Shown in pieces: positions 36,147 to 44,493 of a DNA stretch of 64,000 nucleotides. Below the pieces are notes generated by a model, which was not told the origin of the DNA, searched no databases, and saw nothing but the letters and a program-made list of their open reading frames with translations. A program made the translations under genes and the position numbers. Location of the stretch: contig NKIP01000004.1 of the NCBI GenBank assembly GCA_002256145.1, positions 186,001-250,000 of the forward strand, written 5' to 3'. This stretch comes from Comamonadaceae bacterium PBBC1 (GTDB lineage: Bacteria > Pseudomonadota > Gammaproteobacteria > Burkholderiales > Burkholderiaceae_C). The first letter of the stretch is position 1. Every line of letters starts with the position of its first letter.

Positions 36147-36154
36147 AAGGTCTT
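36147..36154 (+). promoter_or_regulatory. Switchable ribosome-binding site of the TerC gene
   Basis: AAGGTCTT contains the AAGG Shine-Dalgarno core 6 nt before the ATG at 36157. It is perfectly complementary to the last 8 nt of the riboswitch aptamer (36084-36091). This supports control at translation initiation. Confidence 0.75.
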
Positions 36155-36156
36155 TT

Positions 36157-36858
36157 ATGGATTTGTTTTCACTGCCTTGGTGGTCGGCTTTGCTGGCCAT
36201 CGTTTTGATTGATTTGGTTCTGGCTGGCGATAACGCCATCGTCATTGCTCTAGCGGCCAGAAATCTCCCTCCTGAACACCAAAATAAAGCCATCGTCTGG
36301 GGCACAGTCGGTGCGATTGTGGTTCGCTCCATCATGACCGTTGGTGTGGTCTGGCTCCTGAAAATTCCAGGATTGATGCTCGTGGGTGGACTGGGTCTTT
36401 TGTGGATCGCCTACAAACTGATCGCTGATGGCTCCGAGGATCAAGACCATGGTCCAGGTGCAACGAGCTTTTGGGGTGCCATGAAAACCATCGTGGTGGC
36501 GGATGCCCTGATGGGTGTTGACAACGTTTTGGGGGTTGCTGGAGCAGCCAACGGATCTTTCGATCTGGTGGTCATAGGTTTGCTGATCAGTATTCCGATT
36601 GTGGTGTTGGGCAGCAAATTGGTTTTGCGATTGGTCGAGCGCTGGCCCCTGATCATTCACATCGGCGCTGCTGTTTTGGCTTACACAGCATCGCAAATGA
36701 TCGTCAATGAAAAGTTGCTCGATCCCGTGTTTGATGGCAACGAGATGATCAACAACTTGGCACGTTGGGCCACATACTTGCTGTGTATTGGCGGTGTTTT
36801 ACTCACCGGCTGGTGGGTCACCAAAACACAAAATGAACAACCAGTTCAATCGGTTTGA
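36157..36858 (+). CDS. TerC/YjbE family integral membrane protein, probable manganese exporter
   Basis: 233 residues with about seven transmembrane helices. The two family acidic motifs in membrane segments are present: LVLAGDNAIVIALAARNL near the N-terminus and ADALMGVDNVLGVAGAANGS in the middle. TerC/Alx-type proteins linked to yybP-ykoY riboswitches export Mn2+. The riboswitch directly upstream supports that role. A small gene follows 22 bp later. Confidence 0.92.
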   Translation: MDLFSLPWWSALLAIVLIDLVLAGDNAIVIALAARNLPPEHQNKAIVWGTVGAIVVRSIMTVGVVWLLKIPGLMLVGGLGLLWIAYKLIADGSEDQDHGPGATSFWGAMKTIVVADALMGVDNVLGVAGAANGSFDLVVIGLLISIPIVVLGSKLVLRLVERWPLIIHIGAAVLAYTASQMIVNEKLLDPVFDGNEMINNLARWATYLLCIGGVLLTGWWVTKTQNEQPVQSV

Positions 36859-36880
36859 CGCTTTCAACCAGGAGAAAACA

Positions 36881-37336
36881 ATGGAAAAGTTCATCGTCTA
36901 CATTGACAACCAGCAACATGCGCTACACCAGCTCACGCCCATGTTGACGGTCAATGATCTGCAAGCCGCTTGTGCTCACTGGATTTTGTTGGCGTGCCCG
37001 CCTCGATTGAACAAGCACACAGGGCGTTGGCTGACCCAGGCTGCACAGAAAAAGTGGCGTCAGGAATGGACACAGGAAAACACCTCTGGTGCTGTCGCTT
37101 TGCTCGAAAAATTTGGCCACAAAGTGTCCGTTCGAACAGCTCACGGTGCTTTGGTTGAGTTAACCAAACAAGTCAAAGGTGAAGTCGGCGAAGCCAGAGT
37201 CATTGATGCTCGCCGTCCCAAGCTTGATGTGACATTCGATCCTGTGACCCAAGAACAACCTCAGGAAAAATCCAATTGGGCTTTACCGGGCGGCGTCTTG
37301 GTCATGAGTGCTGCTTTGTTGCTTGCAACCGAGTGA
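36881..37336 (+). CDS. Hypothetical protein downstream of the TerC gene
   Basis: 151 residues, starting MEKFIVYIDNQQHALHQLTP. AGGAG lies 8 nt before the ATG. The N-terminal 110 residues look globular (alpha/beta) with LLEKFGHKVSVRTAHGALVEL. A hydrophobic stretch (ALPGGVLVMSAALLLAT) at the very C-terminus suggests a tail anchor. I recognise no family. The short gap suggests co-transcription with the TerC gene and thus manganese control. Confidence 0.7.
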   Translation: MEKFIVYIDNQQHALHQLTPMLTVNDLQAACAHWILLACPPRLNKHTGRWLTQAAQKKWRQEWTQENTSGAVALLEKFGHKVSVRTAHGALVELTKQVKGEVGEARVIDARRPKLDVTFDPVTQEQPQEKSNWALPGGVLVMSAALLLATE

Positions 37337-37339
37337 GCT

Positions 37340-37392
37340 TGACCTTGTTTGATCTCGATAGACAACATTTCATCGAGTGACAAACAAGGTCA
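37340..37392. terminator. Long two-step hairpin between convergent genes
   Basis: The outer arms TGACCTTGTTTG (37340-37351) and CAAACAAGGTCA (37381-37392) are perfect. Inner arms CTCGAT (37354-37359) and ATCGAG (37372-37377) extend the stem around a 12-nt loop. It lies between a plus-strand gene ending at 37336 and the tannase-family gene ending at 37402 on the minus strand. A clear U-tract is missing, so termination efficiency is uncertain. Confidence 0.65.
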
Positions 37393-37401
37393 GTCACACC
37401 C

Positions 37402-39006
37402 TCAGTCAGGTGCCCTGCATATGAAGTTGCTGGCGTATTCCGGGTTGCCTGTCCCCTTGTAATGTGCAAATTGCGGGTAAGCACACAGCGGGCGTGTGCG
37501 CCCCGGATACACCGAGGTCCCACTGGCGGGCACGCTTTGAGGGGCTTGGCCTTTCTCCACCCAGTCGACCAGACTGCCCAATCCGTCTATGCTGTCAGTC
37601 GCTGCGCCACCCGTACAGTGGCCCATACCAGGCACCAAAAACAGTCGTGCAAAATCGTCTGTTTTAGTACCGTGATGGGCACTCATGCGATGGTAATAAT
37701 CCACCATCTCATTGGCTGAAAAAATGGGATCGGCCATGCCATGTATGAACATCAGCTTACCGCCACGGGCCTGGAATCCTGTCAGCTTGACATCGTCGGC
37801 CGTGTTGAAGATCCAAGAATGGGCATCCATGCGTTGCGGATCGCGGTCAAAGTCAAACTTGTAAATACTCAAGCTGCGATCGGGTGGCGTGACAAAGTAA
37901 CCCTGTAAGGCATCTTCCATCAAGAACACATGTCGCGAATTGGCCTTGGCCGTTGTGGAGTTACCCAGTTTCCACATGCGCCAGTCGTTTTTGGTGTGCC
38001 CTATGCCCGCATCCCAAGGCCACGAAAAATAAAGCGGCTGACCTGCCGAGTTCTTGGCTCCAGCGAACATCTTTTGCAAGGCACCCACTTGCACAGGAGC
38101 GAGGCACCTGTCGTCCTTGGCCCCCCTGCACTGCAAGGCTGCCACATCAAATTTGCAGGCCGCAGGGTTGGACACCATGCCATCGACCACACCGTCAAGT
38201 GCATCACATTGGTTCAGGATACCCTCACGCACCAGGTTCAAATCGCTGTCAGACAAAGCTTGACTCAACACGGGCTGTCCGTCCGCTCCTTTGGGTGCGA
38301 TGGCTTGCAAAGCCTGCGTATCCCAGGCAGCTGCAATGGTTGCACCCTTGGACACACGCATGGCCGGGGCCATGGCAATCACGCCGTCAAAGTAAGTCGG
38401 AAATCGTTGGGTGAACATCATGGCCTGACGCCCACCCCCAGAGCAACCAATGAAATAGGACTTGTCTGCAGGCTTGCTGTAAAAGCGGCGGATCAGTTCT
38501 TTGGCCACAACCGCCACTTGGTCATGTGCGTTGTAGGCATTGTCGGTGCGGGCGATCGGATCAAAGCCGAAATCGGCCGTGGGCCCTTGGTGCCCCGCAT
38601 CGGTCGTGACCACGGCAAAGCCTCGGTTAAGCGCGTAGCCAGGTGCGGCCTGCGGACCCACGGCGGGGCGCACCACACCATCATTGCCACCGCCGCCTTG
38701 ATAGAGGAAACGACCATTCCATGCCGTCGGCAATCGAAGTTCAAAGCCGATGTGGTAGGGCTTGCCATCCTGCCCCATGCGCTCGGCCATCTTGCCGTTC
38801 AATTTGCAATGGGCCACCAACGTGGGGCCAGTGCTTGCGCCTGGGGGACGCGTGCTGTCAGCCGATACCGCTTCGGTCTTGAGTGACATGCCCGGCAAAG
38901 CCATGGCAGCAAAAGTGGCACAGTCAGAAGTTTGCGCCGACACAGTGCCCGTGCACATCGCGAGTATGGCCCATGCCAACACACCCTTGAATTTCATAAC
39001 TTGCAT
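37402..39006 (-). CDS. Tannase/feruloyl esterase family hydrolase, secreted
   Basis: 534 residues. The signal peptide MQVMKFKGVLAWAILAMCTGTVSAQ is of Sec type. It is an alpha/beta hydrolase of the tannase family, which includes feruloyl esterases and MHETase. The family CS-D-HC arrangement is visible: GCSGGGR (Cys188-Ser189), HGMADPIFSA (Asp) and VPGMGHC (His-Cys). The lid region is Cys-rich (NQCDALDGVVDGMV, CRGAKDDRC). AGGAGG 6 nt before the ATG at 39006 fixes the start. It lies 24 bp downstream of a second family member on the same strand. The ester substrate is unknown. Confidence 0.92.
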   Translation of the reverse strand: MQVMKFKGVLAWAILAMCTGTVSAQTSDCATFAAMALPGMSLKTEAVSADSTRPPGASTGPTLVAHCKLNGKMAERMGQDGKPYHIGFELRLPTAWNGRFLYQGGGGNDGVVRPAVGPQAAPGYALNRGFAVVTTDAGHQGPTADFGFDPIARTDNAYNAHDQVAVVAKELIRRFYSKPADKSYFIGCSGGGRQAMMFTQRFPTYFDGVIAMAPAMRVSKGATIAAAWDTQALQAIAPKGADGQPVLSQALSDSDLNLVREGILNQCDALDGVVDGMVSNPAACKFDVAALQCRGAKDDRCLAPVQVGALQKMFAGAKNSAGQPLYFSWPWDAGIGHTKNDWRMWKLGNSTTAKANSRHVFLMEDALQGYFVTPPDRSLSIYKFDFDRDPQRMDAHSWIFNTADDVKLTGFQARGGKLMFIHGMADPIFSANEMVDYYHRMSAHHGTKTDDFARLFLVPGMGHCTGGAATDSIDGLGSLVDWVEKGQAPQSVPASGTSVYPGRTRPLCAYPQFAHYKGTGNPEYASNFICRAPD

Positions 39007-39030
39007 CCTTGACCTCCTGATGGTTGTGGT

Positions 39031-40749
39031 TCATTTGCAAACAAAGCTTCTGGCGTCTTCCAAAGAACCGCTGCCCTTGTAGATTGCCACTGTAGGGTAA
39101 GCACACAATGGGCGAGTGCGCTGGGCAGACCAGTCAGCGGGCAGTTCGGTGTTCACGCCACCAGGGTTGCCTGCGCCGCGCACACTGGCCACCACGGCTT
39201 GCGGTGCCACGCCTTGCTCCACCCACTGCACCAGCGGGCCGAGCAGGTCAAACTGGTCCGCAGCAGGCCCCATGCTGCAATGGTTCATGCCGGGAACGGG
39301 AAAGTAACGTGCAAAGTCTGATCCGGGATTGAGGCCCGCCTTGCTCACGCGCTCGACCCACTGGCGGGTGTCCTCGGCCGAAAAAATCGCATCGCTCACC
39401 CCGTTGTACATCACCACCTTGGCACCCCGCTCACGCAAAGCAGCCAAGTTGGTCGGATTGTCTTGCCCCGGTGGGGTCATGAGGGACCAACCCGACTCGC
39501 GGTAGGTGTCATTGGTGGCCGAAAACATGGCCAAACGCTGGCTGACGTTTTCTTCAAGCGGCTTGAGTGGCGAAGGGGGGACGCTGAAGATGGTGCCAAT
39601 GGCCAAAGGGTCCCGGATCAGTGAATCAATGAACTTCCACGTTCCCCAGTTGGCACCGGCCATGCCTGTGTCATAGGGAAAACCGGCATAAATACGCTGA
39701 CCTTGCGCTGTGTGCGCACCGTTAAACACGCGATCCACCACATCTTTTTGTGCCAACGTCAGGCAACTGCCTTGGCGCCCGCCGGTGCAGGTGGCGACAT
39801 CGGTCTTGAGATTGAACGCGGCTTGGCATGCCTGTGTGGCTTGCACCATACCGTCTTTGGCCCCGTCAAGCGCATCACACTTGTCCAAAATGGCCTTGGC
39901 CACGGTCATGCGCTCTTGCGGGGTGAAAGCACTGGACAAATCGGGCAAGGTGCCGCTGGGGTTGAGCGGGTTTTTGACAGTGGCACCTGGCGTCGCCAGC
40001 GGTGCCCATTGCTGAGCACCCCAGATTTGGGCCAGGGCCGCATACGGCAAACGGTAACCCGGAGCACCCACCAAATAGCCATCGTACTGATCTCCCAGAC
40101 GCGCTGCGGCCACCATGGCGTGCCGCCCTCCGTTGGAGCAGCCCCCAATATAGGAGCGGTCAGGTCCTTTGCCATAAGCTCCCCGGATCAGCTGCTTGGC
40201 CATAGGGGTGAGTTTTTCTACGGCCTGATAGCCGTAATCCAGCCGCGCCTGGGGCTCCAGACCAAAGACCGTGGTTTGCGGGCCGCTGTGACCTGCGTCC
40301 GAGCTGATGACGGCAAACCCCTGCATGAGCGCTCCCGTGAGTGGCCCTCCTCCCAAGGCCCCAATGGCCGCTTGCACAGAGCCATCCAAACCACCATTGC
40401 CTTGGTAGTAGAAACGGCCATTCCAAACCATGGGCAAACGCATCTCAAAGGCCAGCGCATAATCGCGCCCGTCACTGCCTTTGCGCTCGTGCATACGGCC
40501 TTTGACCAAACAGTGCTCGGGCATGCCTTGTGCGCCCAATCTGAGGGCACCCGCCGACACCAAGGCCGAAGACTCGATGCGGGTGTCGGGCAACTTCAGC
40601 GCGTCCACCCAATCTGTACAAGACGTCAAAGTGGCCCCTGAGGCGGCGTTGAGTTGAACCACCGAGCGCTCAGGCAAGGTGCTACAAGAGACCAAAACGC
40701 CAGCAGCAAACAGCGTGCCCATGCACTTGACCCCTGTTTGAATTTTCAT
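39031..40749 (-). CDS. Tannase/feruloyl esterase family lipoprotein
   Basis: 572 residues from the ATG at 40749. The signal MKIQTGVKCMGTLFAAGVLVSC ends in a lipobox-like Cys, so this paralogue may be lipid-anchored. It carries the same CS-D-HC set: GGCSNGGRHAM, NGVSDAIFSAED and VPGMNHC. The lid region (about 250-400) is Cys-rich (DKCDALDGAKDGMV). It is the first gene of the two-esterase unit and diverges from a LuxR regulator. In-frame ATGs at 40764 and 40770 are alternative starts. Confidence 0.9.
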   Translation of the reverse strand: MKIQTGVKCMGTLFAAGVLVSCSTLPERSVVQLNAASGATLTSCTDWVDALKLPDTRIESSALVSAGALRLGAQGMPEHCLVKGRMHERKGSDGRDYALAFEMRLPMVWNGRFYYQGNGGLDGSVQAAIGALGGGPLTGALMQGFAVISSDAGHSGPQTTVFGLEPQARLDYGYQAVEKLTPMAKQLIRGAYGKGPDRSYIGGCSNGGRHAMVAAARLGDQYDGYLVGAPGYRLPYAALAQIWGAQQWAPLATPGATVKNPLNPSGTLPDLSSAFTPQERMTVAKAILDKCDALDGAKDGMVQATQACQAAFNLKTDVATCTGGRQGSCLTLAQKDVVDRVFNGAHTAQGQRIYAGFPYDTGMAGANWGTWKFIDSLIRDPLAIGTIFSVPPSPLKPLEENVSQRLAMFSATNDTYRESGWSLMTPPGQDNPTNLAALRERGAKVVMYNGVSDAIFSAEDTRQWVERVSKAGLNPGSDFARYFPVPGMNHCSMGPAADQFDLLGPLVQWVEQGVAPQAVVASVRGAGNPGGVNTELPADWSAQRTRPLCAYPTVAIYKGSGSLEDARSFVCK

Positions 40750-40816
40750 TTTTTTCACATCCATCTCCATCAGTCCATACATTCCACTAGGGTATTCCCA
40801 AGCCGGAAATCTGTCT

Positions 40817-40834
40817 GTCATCCTTTAAGATGAC
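40817..40834. promoter_or_regulatory. Inverted repeat in the esterase/LuxR divergent promoter region
   Basis: GTCATC (40817-40822), spacer CTTTAA, GATGAC (40829-40834): a perfect 6-bp inverted repeat in the 108-bp gap between the esterase operon and the divergent LuxR gene. A second short palindrome, GGGTATTCCC, lies about 30 bp away. Either could be the site of the adjacent regulator; this is inference. Confidence 0.4.
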
Positions 40835-40857
40835 GTCCACTCTACAACCGATTGCCC

Positions 40858-41634
40858 ATGCGTCAATGGACCCCAGACCTTCGCAGCAACAGCCCCGTTC
40901 AGGCGCTGCAAGGTCTCATCGGCCTGATCGGACAAGCAGAATTTGAAACGGCTTTGCTGGAGCACCTCCACCCCATCGTGCCGGCTGCTTCTTATTCGAT
41001 TTACCAAACCGGCAGTGGTTGCAACCCTCAGTTGTTCATGTCTGCCAGCCATGGGGTGCCCGACACCACAGTGAATTGCTGGAACGCCTATCTGTCGGGG
41101 CCCCATCTGAGCGACCGCACCCTGGCAGGCGTGCCACACGCCACCGAACACCCATTGCTGTGCCACATCACTGCCAACGAAGTGCCTGCCCAGCACCGAG
41201 CCAGAGTGTACGAAGCGCATGGCATGGCCGAGAGAGTGTCGGTAGTACAGCAAAAGGGCGACTCGATTTTTGCCATCAACTTTTACCGTCATGAGCACCA
41301 ACGGCCCTTCAGCGATGCCCAGCTGTCTGACTTTGAATCCTTGGCCCCAGCATTGCTGCCGCTGGCTCGCAAACAGATCGAACTCTCACTCCCGCGCATG
41401 CCCACCGGCAGGCACAACTGCTCTTTTTGGACAATGCGGCTGCAGCAAATGAGAAAAAACCTCACGCCTCGGGAATGCGAGGTTTGCGCCCGGCTACTCA
41501 CGGGCATGACACAAGACGGCATCGCCCGAGATTTAGGCCTGAGCCTGCCGACCGTGAAAACCTACCGCAACCGCGCCTTCGACCGCTTGGGCATTCACTT
41601 CAAAAACGAGTTATTTGCGCTCTTTGCGGCTTAA
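40858..41634 (+). CDS. LuxR family transcriptional regulator
   Basis: 258 residues. The N-terminal region (about 1-180) is a probable signal-binding domain without a recognised motif. The C-terminal LuxR helix-turn-helix is clear: LTPRECEVCARLLTGMTQDGIARDLGLSLPTVKTYRNRAFDRLGI. It is divergent from the two-esterase operon and may control it. The PQQ dehydrogenase and cytochrome genes 1 kb further on are possible further targets. Confidence 0.88.
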   Translation: MRQWTPDLRSNSPVQALQGLIGLIGQAEFETALLEHLHPIVPAASYSIYQTGSGCNPQLFMSASHGVPDTTVNCWNAYLSGPHLSDRTLAGVPHATEHPLLCHITANEVPAQHRARVYEAHGMAERVSVVQQKGDSIFAINFYRHEHQRPFSDAQLSDFESLAPALLPLARKQIELSLPRMPTGRHNCSFWTMRLQQMRKNLTPRECEVCARLLTGMTQDGIARDLGLSLPTVKTYRNRAFDRLGIHFKNELFALFAA

Positions 41635-41851
41635 CTTGCACACCCAACTGTCCCCAAAGCTGTGTTGGACATTCTGCTGAATGAACGGACAGTCAATTTC
41701 CAAAAAATGACGACCCGCCATGGAGACAAGGCCCGTTGAGCGAGTCACAGCGGGTCTGAAACGCCACCGATGCCTGCACTGGCAGCCATGCCCGGAAAGT
41801 GTTGAGGTTTTGAGTGCGGACGGCGCTGCGCAAGCAACGGACTGGCAAAAC

Positions 41852-42517
41852 TTATGGCTCAGTAGATGCCAGCAAGCGCAGCAAGCCAAGGTGATTGCCT
41901 TCGCGGGCGAGCACCTCTGCCGTTTTCCCACGGTTGTCTTTGGCTGTGCGCTCAGCCCCTTGGGACAGTAAATACCTTACGGCTTCTTCATGACCGTATG
42001 CTGCGGACCACATGAGCAAGCTCAGATCGTTTTCCAGCTTGGCATTTACATCAGTTTTCGCTTTGACGAGTTCTTGCAAACAGGCGGTACACCCGGATGC
42101 TGCGGCGTAGGTGGCGGCATTTTTCTTGACACGGTCCAAGGGGTCGGTCTTTGCACCTGCAGCCAACAGGGCTCGAAACGACTGAGCATCGGCCGTGACT
42201 GCAGAGCCCATGAGGGGCGTGACGCCAGACAGGTTTCCCAGATTGACATCGGCTCCGGCCTTGATCAAGGCCTGAACCAACTCGGTATTGGCCTTGGCTG
42301 TAGCCATATTCAGCGGCGTATCACCATTGCGATCACGCGAATTCACCTGTGCACCTTGGTCGAGCAACGCTTGGACACGTTCGAGCTTGCCCACACGGCC
42401 AGCCATCACAAACTGGCCATTGATGTTGATCTGGTCCATGCCCTTTTGGGCGTAAGCCATGCCTTGGGCCAATAGCAAGGCCACGGTGAACAAAGCAAGT
42501 TGGCGGTGTTTTTTCAT
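41852..42517 (-). CDS. Exported ankyrin-repeat protein
   Basis: 221 residues. The signal peptide MKKHRQLALFTVALLLAQGMAYAQ targets it to the periplasm. About five ankyrin repeats follow (GQVNSRDRNGDTPLNMATA-like, AGADVNLGNLSGVTPLMGSA, AKTDVNAKLENDLSLLMWSAAYGHEEAVRYLL). GGAG 9-12 nt before the ATG at 42517 supports the start. Periplasmic ankyrin proteins often sit beside redox enzymes; here it diverges from a PQQ dehydrogenase gene. Confidence 0.87.
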   Translation of the reverse strand: MKKHRQLALFTVALLLAQGMAYAQKGMDQININGQFVMAGRVGKLERVQALLDQGAQVNSRDRNGDTPLNMATAKANTELVQALIKAGADVNLGNLSGVTPLMGSAVTADAQSFRALLAAGAKTDPLDRVKKNAATYAAASGCTACLQELVKAKTDVNAKLENDLSLLMWSAAYGHEEAVRYLLSQGAERTAKDNRGKTAEVLAREGNHLGLLRLLASTEP

Positions 42518-42578
42518 ACATCGTCTCCATGTAACGGCCCCATCATGCAGGAATTTTTCGCACATGCTTGACCGTAGA

Positions 42579-42600
42579 TGTCACGGCAATTACCGTCATA
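42579..42600. promoter_or_regulatory. Imperfect palindrome upstream of the PQQ dehydrogenase gene
   Basis: TGTCACGGCAATTACCGTCATA matches its own reverse complement at 16 of 22 positions and centres on AATT. It lies in the AT-rich divergent gap (42518-42685) between the ankyrin and dehydrogenase genes. A regulator site is plausible but unproven. Confidence 0.35.
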
Positions 42601-42685
42601 AATGAATAATTAAGTTTAAATTTAGTTTCATTAATTGTTTATTTGCTTAGATATACAACCCAACTCCACTTCCAAGGATGAACTG

Positions 42686-44422
42686 ATGAAACAGATTTTT
42701 GACACAAAGCGAATTGCAGCGGTCTCGACTTTGCTGTTCATGACAGGCATGGCCGTCGGTGAAGAAATTCAAGGCCAAAAAGGCATGAACGCCAGCGGAG
42801 CCAACATCGAAAAAGGCATCAACGTCACGCAAGACCAACTGAACAAAGCAGGCGGTCAGACGACGAACTGGCTGCACACCAACGGCGACTACGAGCAAAC
42901 GCGCTTTTACAAAGGCACGCAAATCAATGCGGGCAACGTGAAGAACATGCGCCCTGAGTTCACCTTCCAAACGGAAGTGCGCGAGTCCATGGAAACCGCC
43001 CCCATCGTGGTCGACGGCATCATGTATATGACCACGTCGTACAACCATGTGTACGCGCTGGATGCCGTGACCGGTAAAGAGTTCTGGCATTACAAACACA
43101 AGATGGGTCCCATCACCACATTTTGCTGCGGCCCCAACAACCGCGGTGTCGCGGTTGAAGGCGGCAAGTTGTTCATGGGCACGCTTGATGCACGCTTGGT
43201 CGCTTTGGACGCCAAAACAGGCAAGCTGCTGTGGGACACCGAAATCGCTGACCCTGAAAAAGGCTACAGCGAAACCATGGCCCCTACCGTGGTGGACGGC
43301 AAAGTGTTGATCGGCACCAACGGCGGCGAATACGGCATTCGCGGCTTTGTCAAGGCCTTCGACTCCAACTCCGGCAAACTGGTTTGGACATTCCACACCA
43401 TTCCCGAAAAAGGTCATGAAGGCGTGTGGGCCGTCAACGACGCCACAGGTCGCAACATGAACCGCGACATTGCCGCTGAAAAAGCAGCGTTCGCTCGCGA
43501 CAGCTCCTTCTTCCAAACCTTGGGGGGCGGCGTGTGGATGAACCCCGCTGTGGACGTCAAATCACGCACCATTTTTTTTGTGGTCGGCAACCCCTCGCCT
43601 GACCTGTATGGTGCTGAGGGTCCTGGTGACAACCTTTACACCGACTCGCTCGTGGCTGTGAACCTCGACACCGGTGCCTACAAGTGGCATTACCAATACA
43701 TCGCCCACGATGTGTGGGACTTGGATGCGGTCAGCCCGCCCATCTTGATGGACGTGAAAGATAAAAACGGCAAGATGGTGCCCGGGGTGATCCACGGCGG
43801 CAAAACCGGCCATGTGTATGTGCACCACCGCGACACCGGCGAGCTGATCCGTTTCTCTGAGGCGATGGTGCCGCAAGAAAACATGTGGGTGCTACCCACC
43901 GCCCAAGGCGCTCGCATGCTGCCTGGCGCGAACGGTGGCGTGGAATGGTCACCCATGGCCATCAACCCCAAGCTGCGCATGGCTTATGCCTTGAACCTGC
44001 ACCAGCCCATGACCTACCACGTCGAAGCGGCCAAGTACCCCGGCGGCAAGCTGTGGTTGGGCGGCGCCTTCAAGGTGATCGAGGGTGAAAAGCAATGAGG
44101 CCGCTTGGCTGCCGTGAACGTCGACACCGGCAAGATGGCTTGGAAATTTGACACCGAACAACCCCTGATTGGCGGCGCTTTGGCCACGGCAGGCGACTTG
44201 GTTTTCTACGGTGAAGGCAACGGTTTGTTCCGCGCCCTCGATGCCCGCAACGGCAAAAAACTGTGGGAATACAACTGCGGCGCAGGTGCCAACGCCATGC
44301 CCGTGTCCTACACCGTCAAAGGCCGCCAGTACGTCGCCATGGGTTGCGGTGGCAACACCCAACTCGACTTCAAGCGCGGCAACTCGATGGTCGTGTTTGC
44401 ATTGCCTAAGTCATCTCACTGA
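42686..44422 (+). pseudogene. PQQ-dependent alcohol dehydrogenase with an in-frame TGA
   Basis: The frame from the ATG at 42686 to the stop at 44420-44422 spans 578 residue positions with one TGA at 44096-44098 (position 471). Both sides are in the same frame, and similarity continues across it: ...KVIEGEKQ(TGA)GRLAAVNVDTGKMAW, where relatives have Trp (KQWG). TGG to TGA needs one base change. The rest is intact: signal peptide, vicinal disulfide Cys147-Cys148 (FCCGPNN), eight-bladed propeller repeats and catalytic Asp345 in HDVWDLDAV. Asp347 two residues later is the extra acidic residue typical of lanthanide-dependent XoxF/ExaF-type enzymes. AAGGA precedes the ATG. It is a nonsense mutant, an assembly error, or a read-through gene. 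Confidence 0.85.
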
Positions 44423-44434
44423 AGCTCAGCCTTG

Positions 44435-44465
44435 AAAATGGCCACCCATTGTGGTGGCCATTTTT
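44435..44465 (+). terminator. Intrinsic terminator after the PQQ dehydrogenase gene
   Basis: The arms AAAATGGCCACC (44435-44446) and GGTGGCCATTTT (44453-44464) are perfect, with a 6-nt loop and T residues at 44461-44465. It lies between the dehydrogenase gene and the cytochrome c gene, so the latter may have its own promoter or depend on partial read-through. Confidence 0.88.
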
Positions 44466-44493
44466 CCATTTTTAAAAGTTGCCACAGACCGCC

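Noticed and set aside
44090..44110. Selenocysteine or frameshift explanation for the TGA in the PQQ dehydrogenase
   Set aside because: Both sides are in the same frame, so there is no frameshift. Relatives have Trp at this position, and no SECIS-like hairpin was apparent directly after the TGA.
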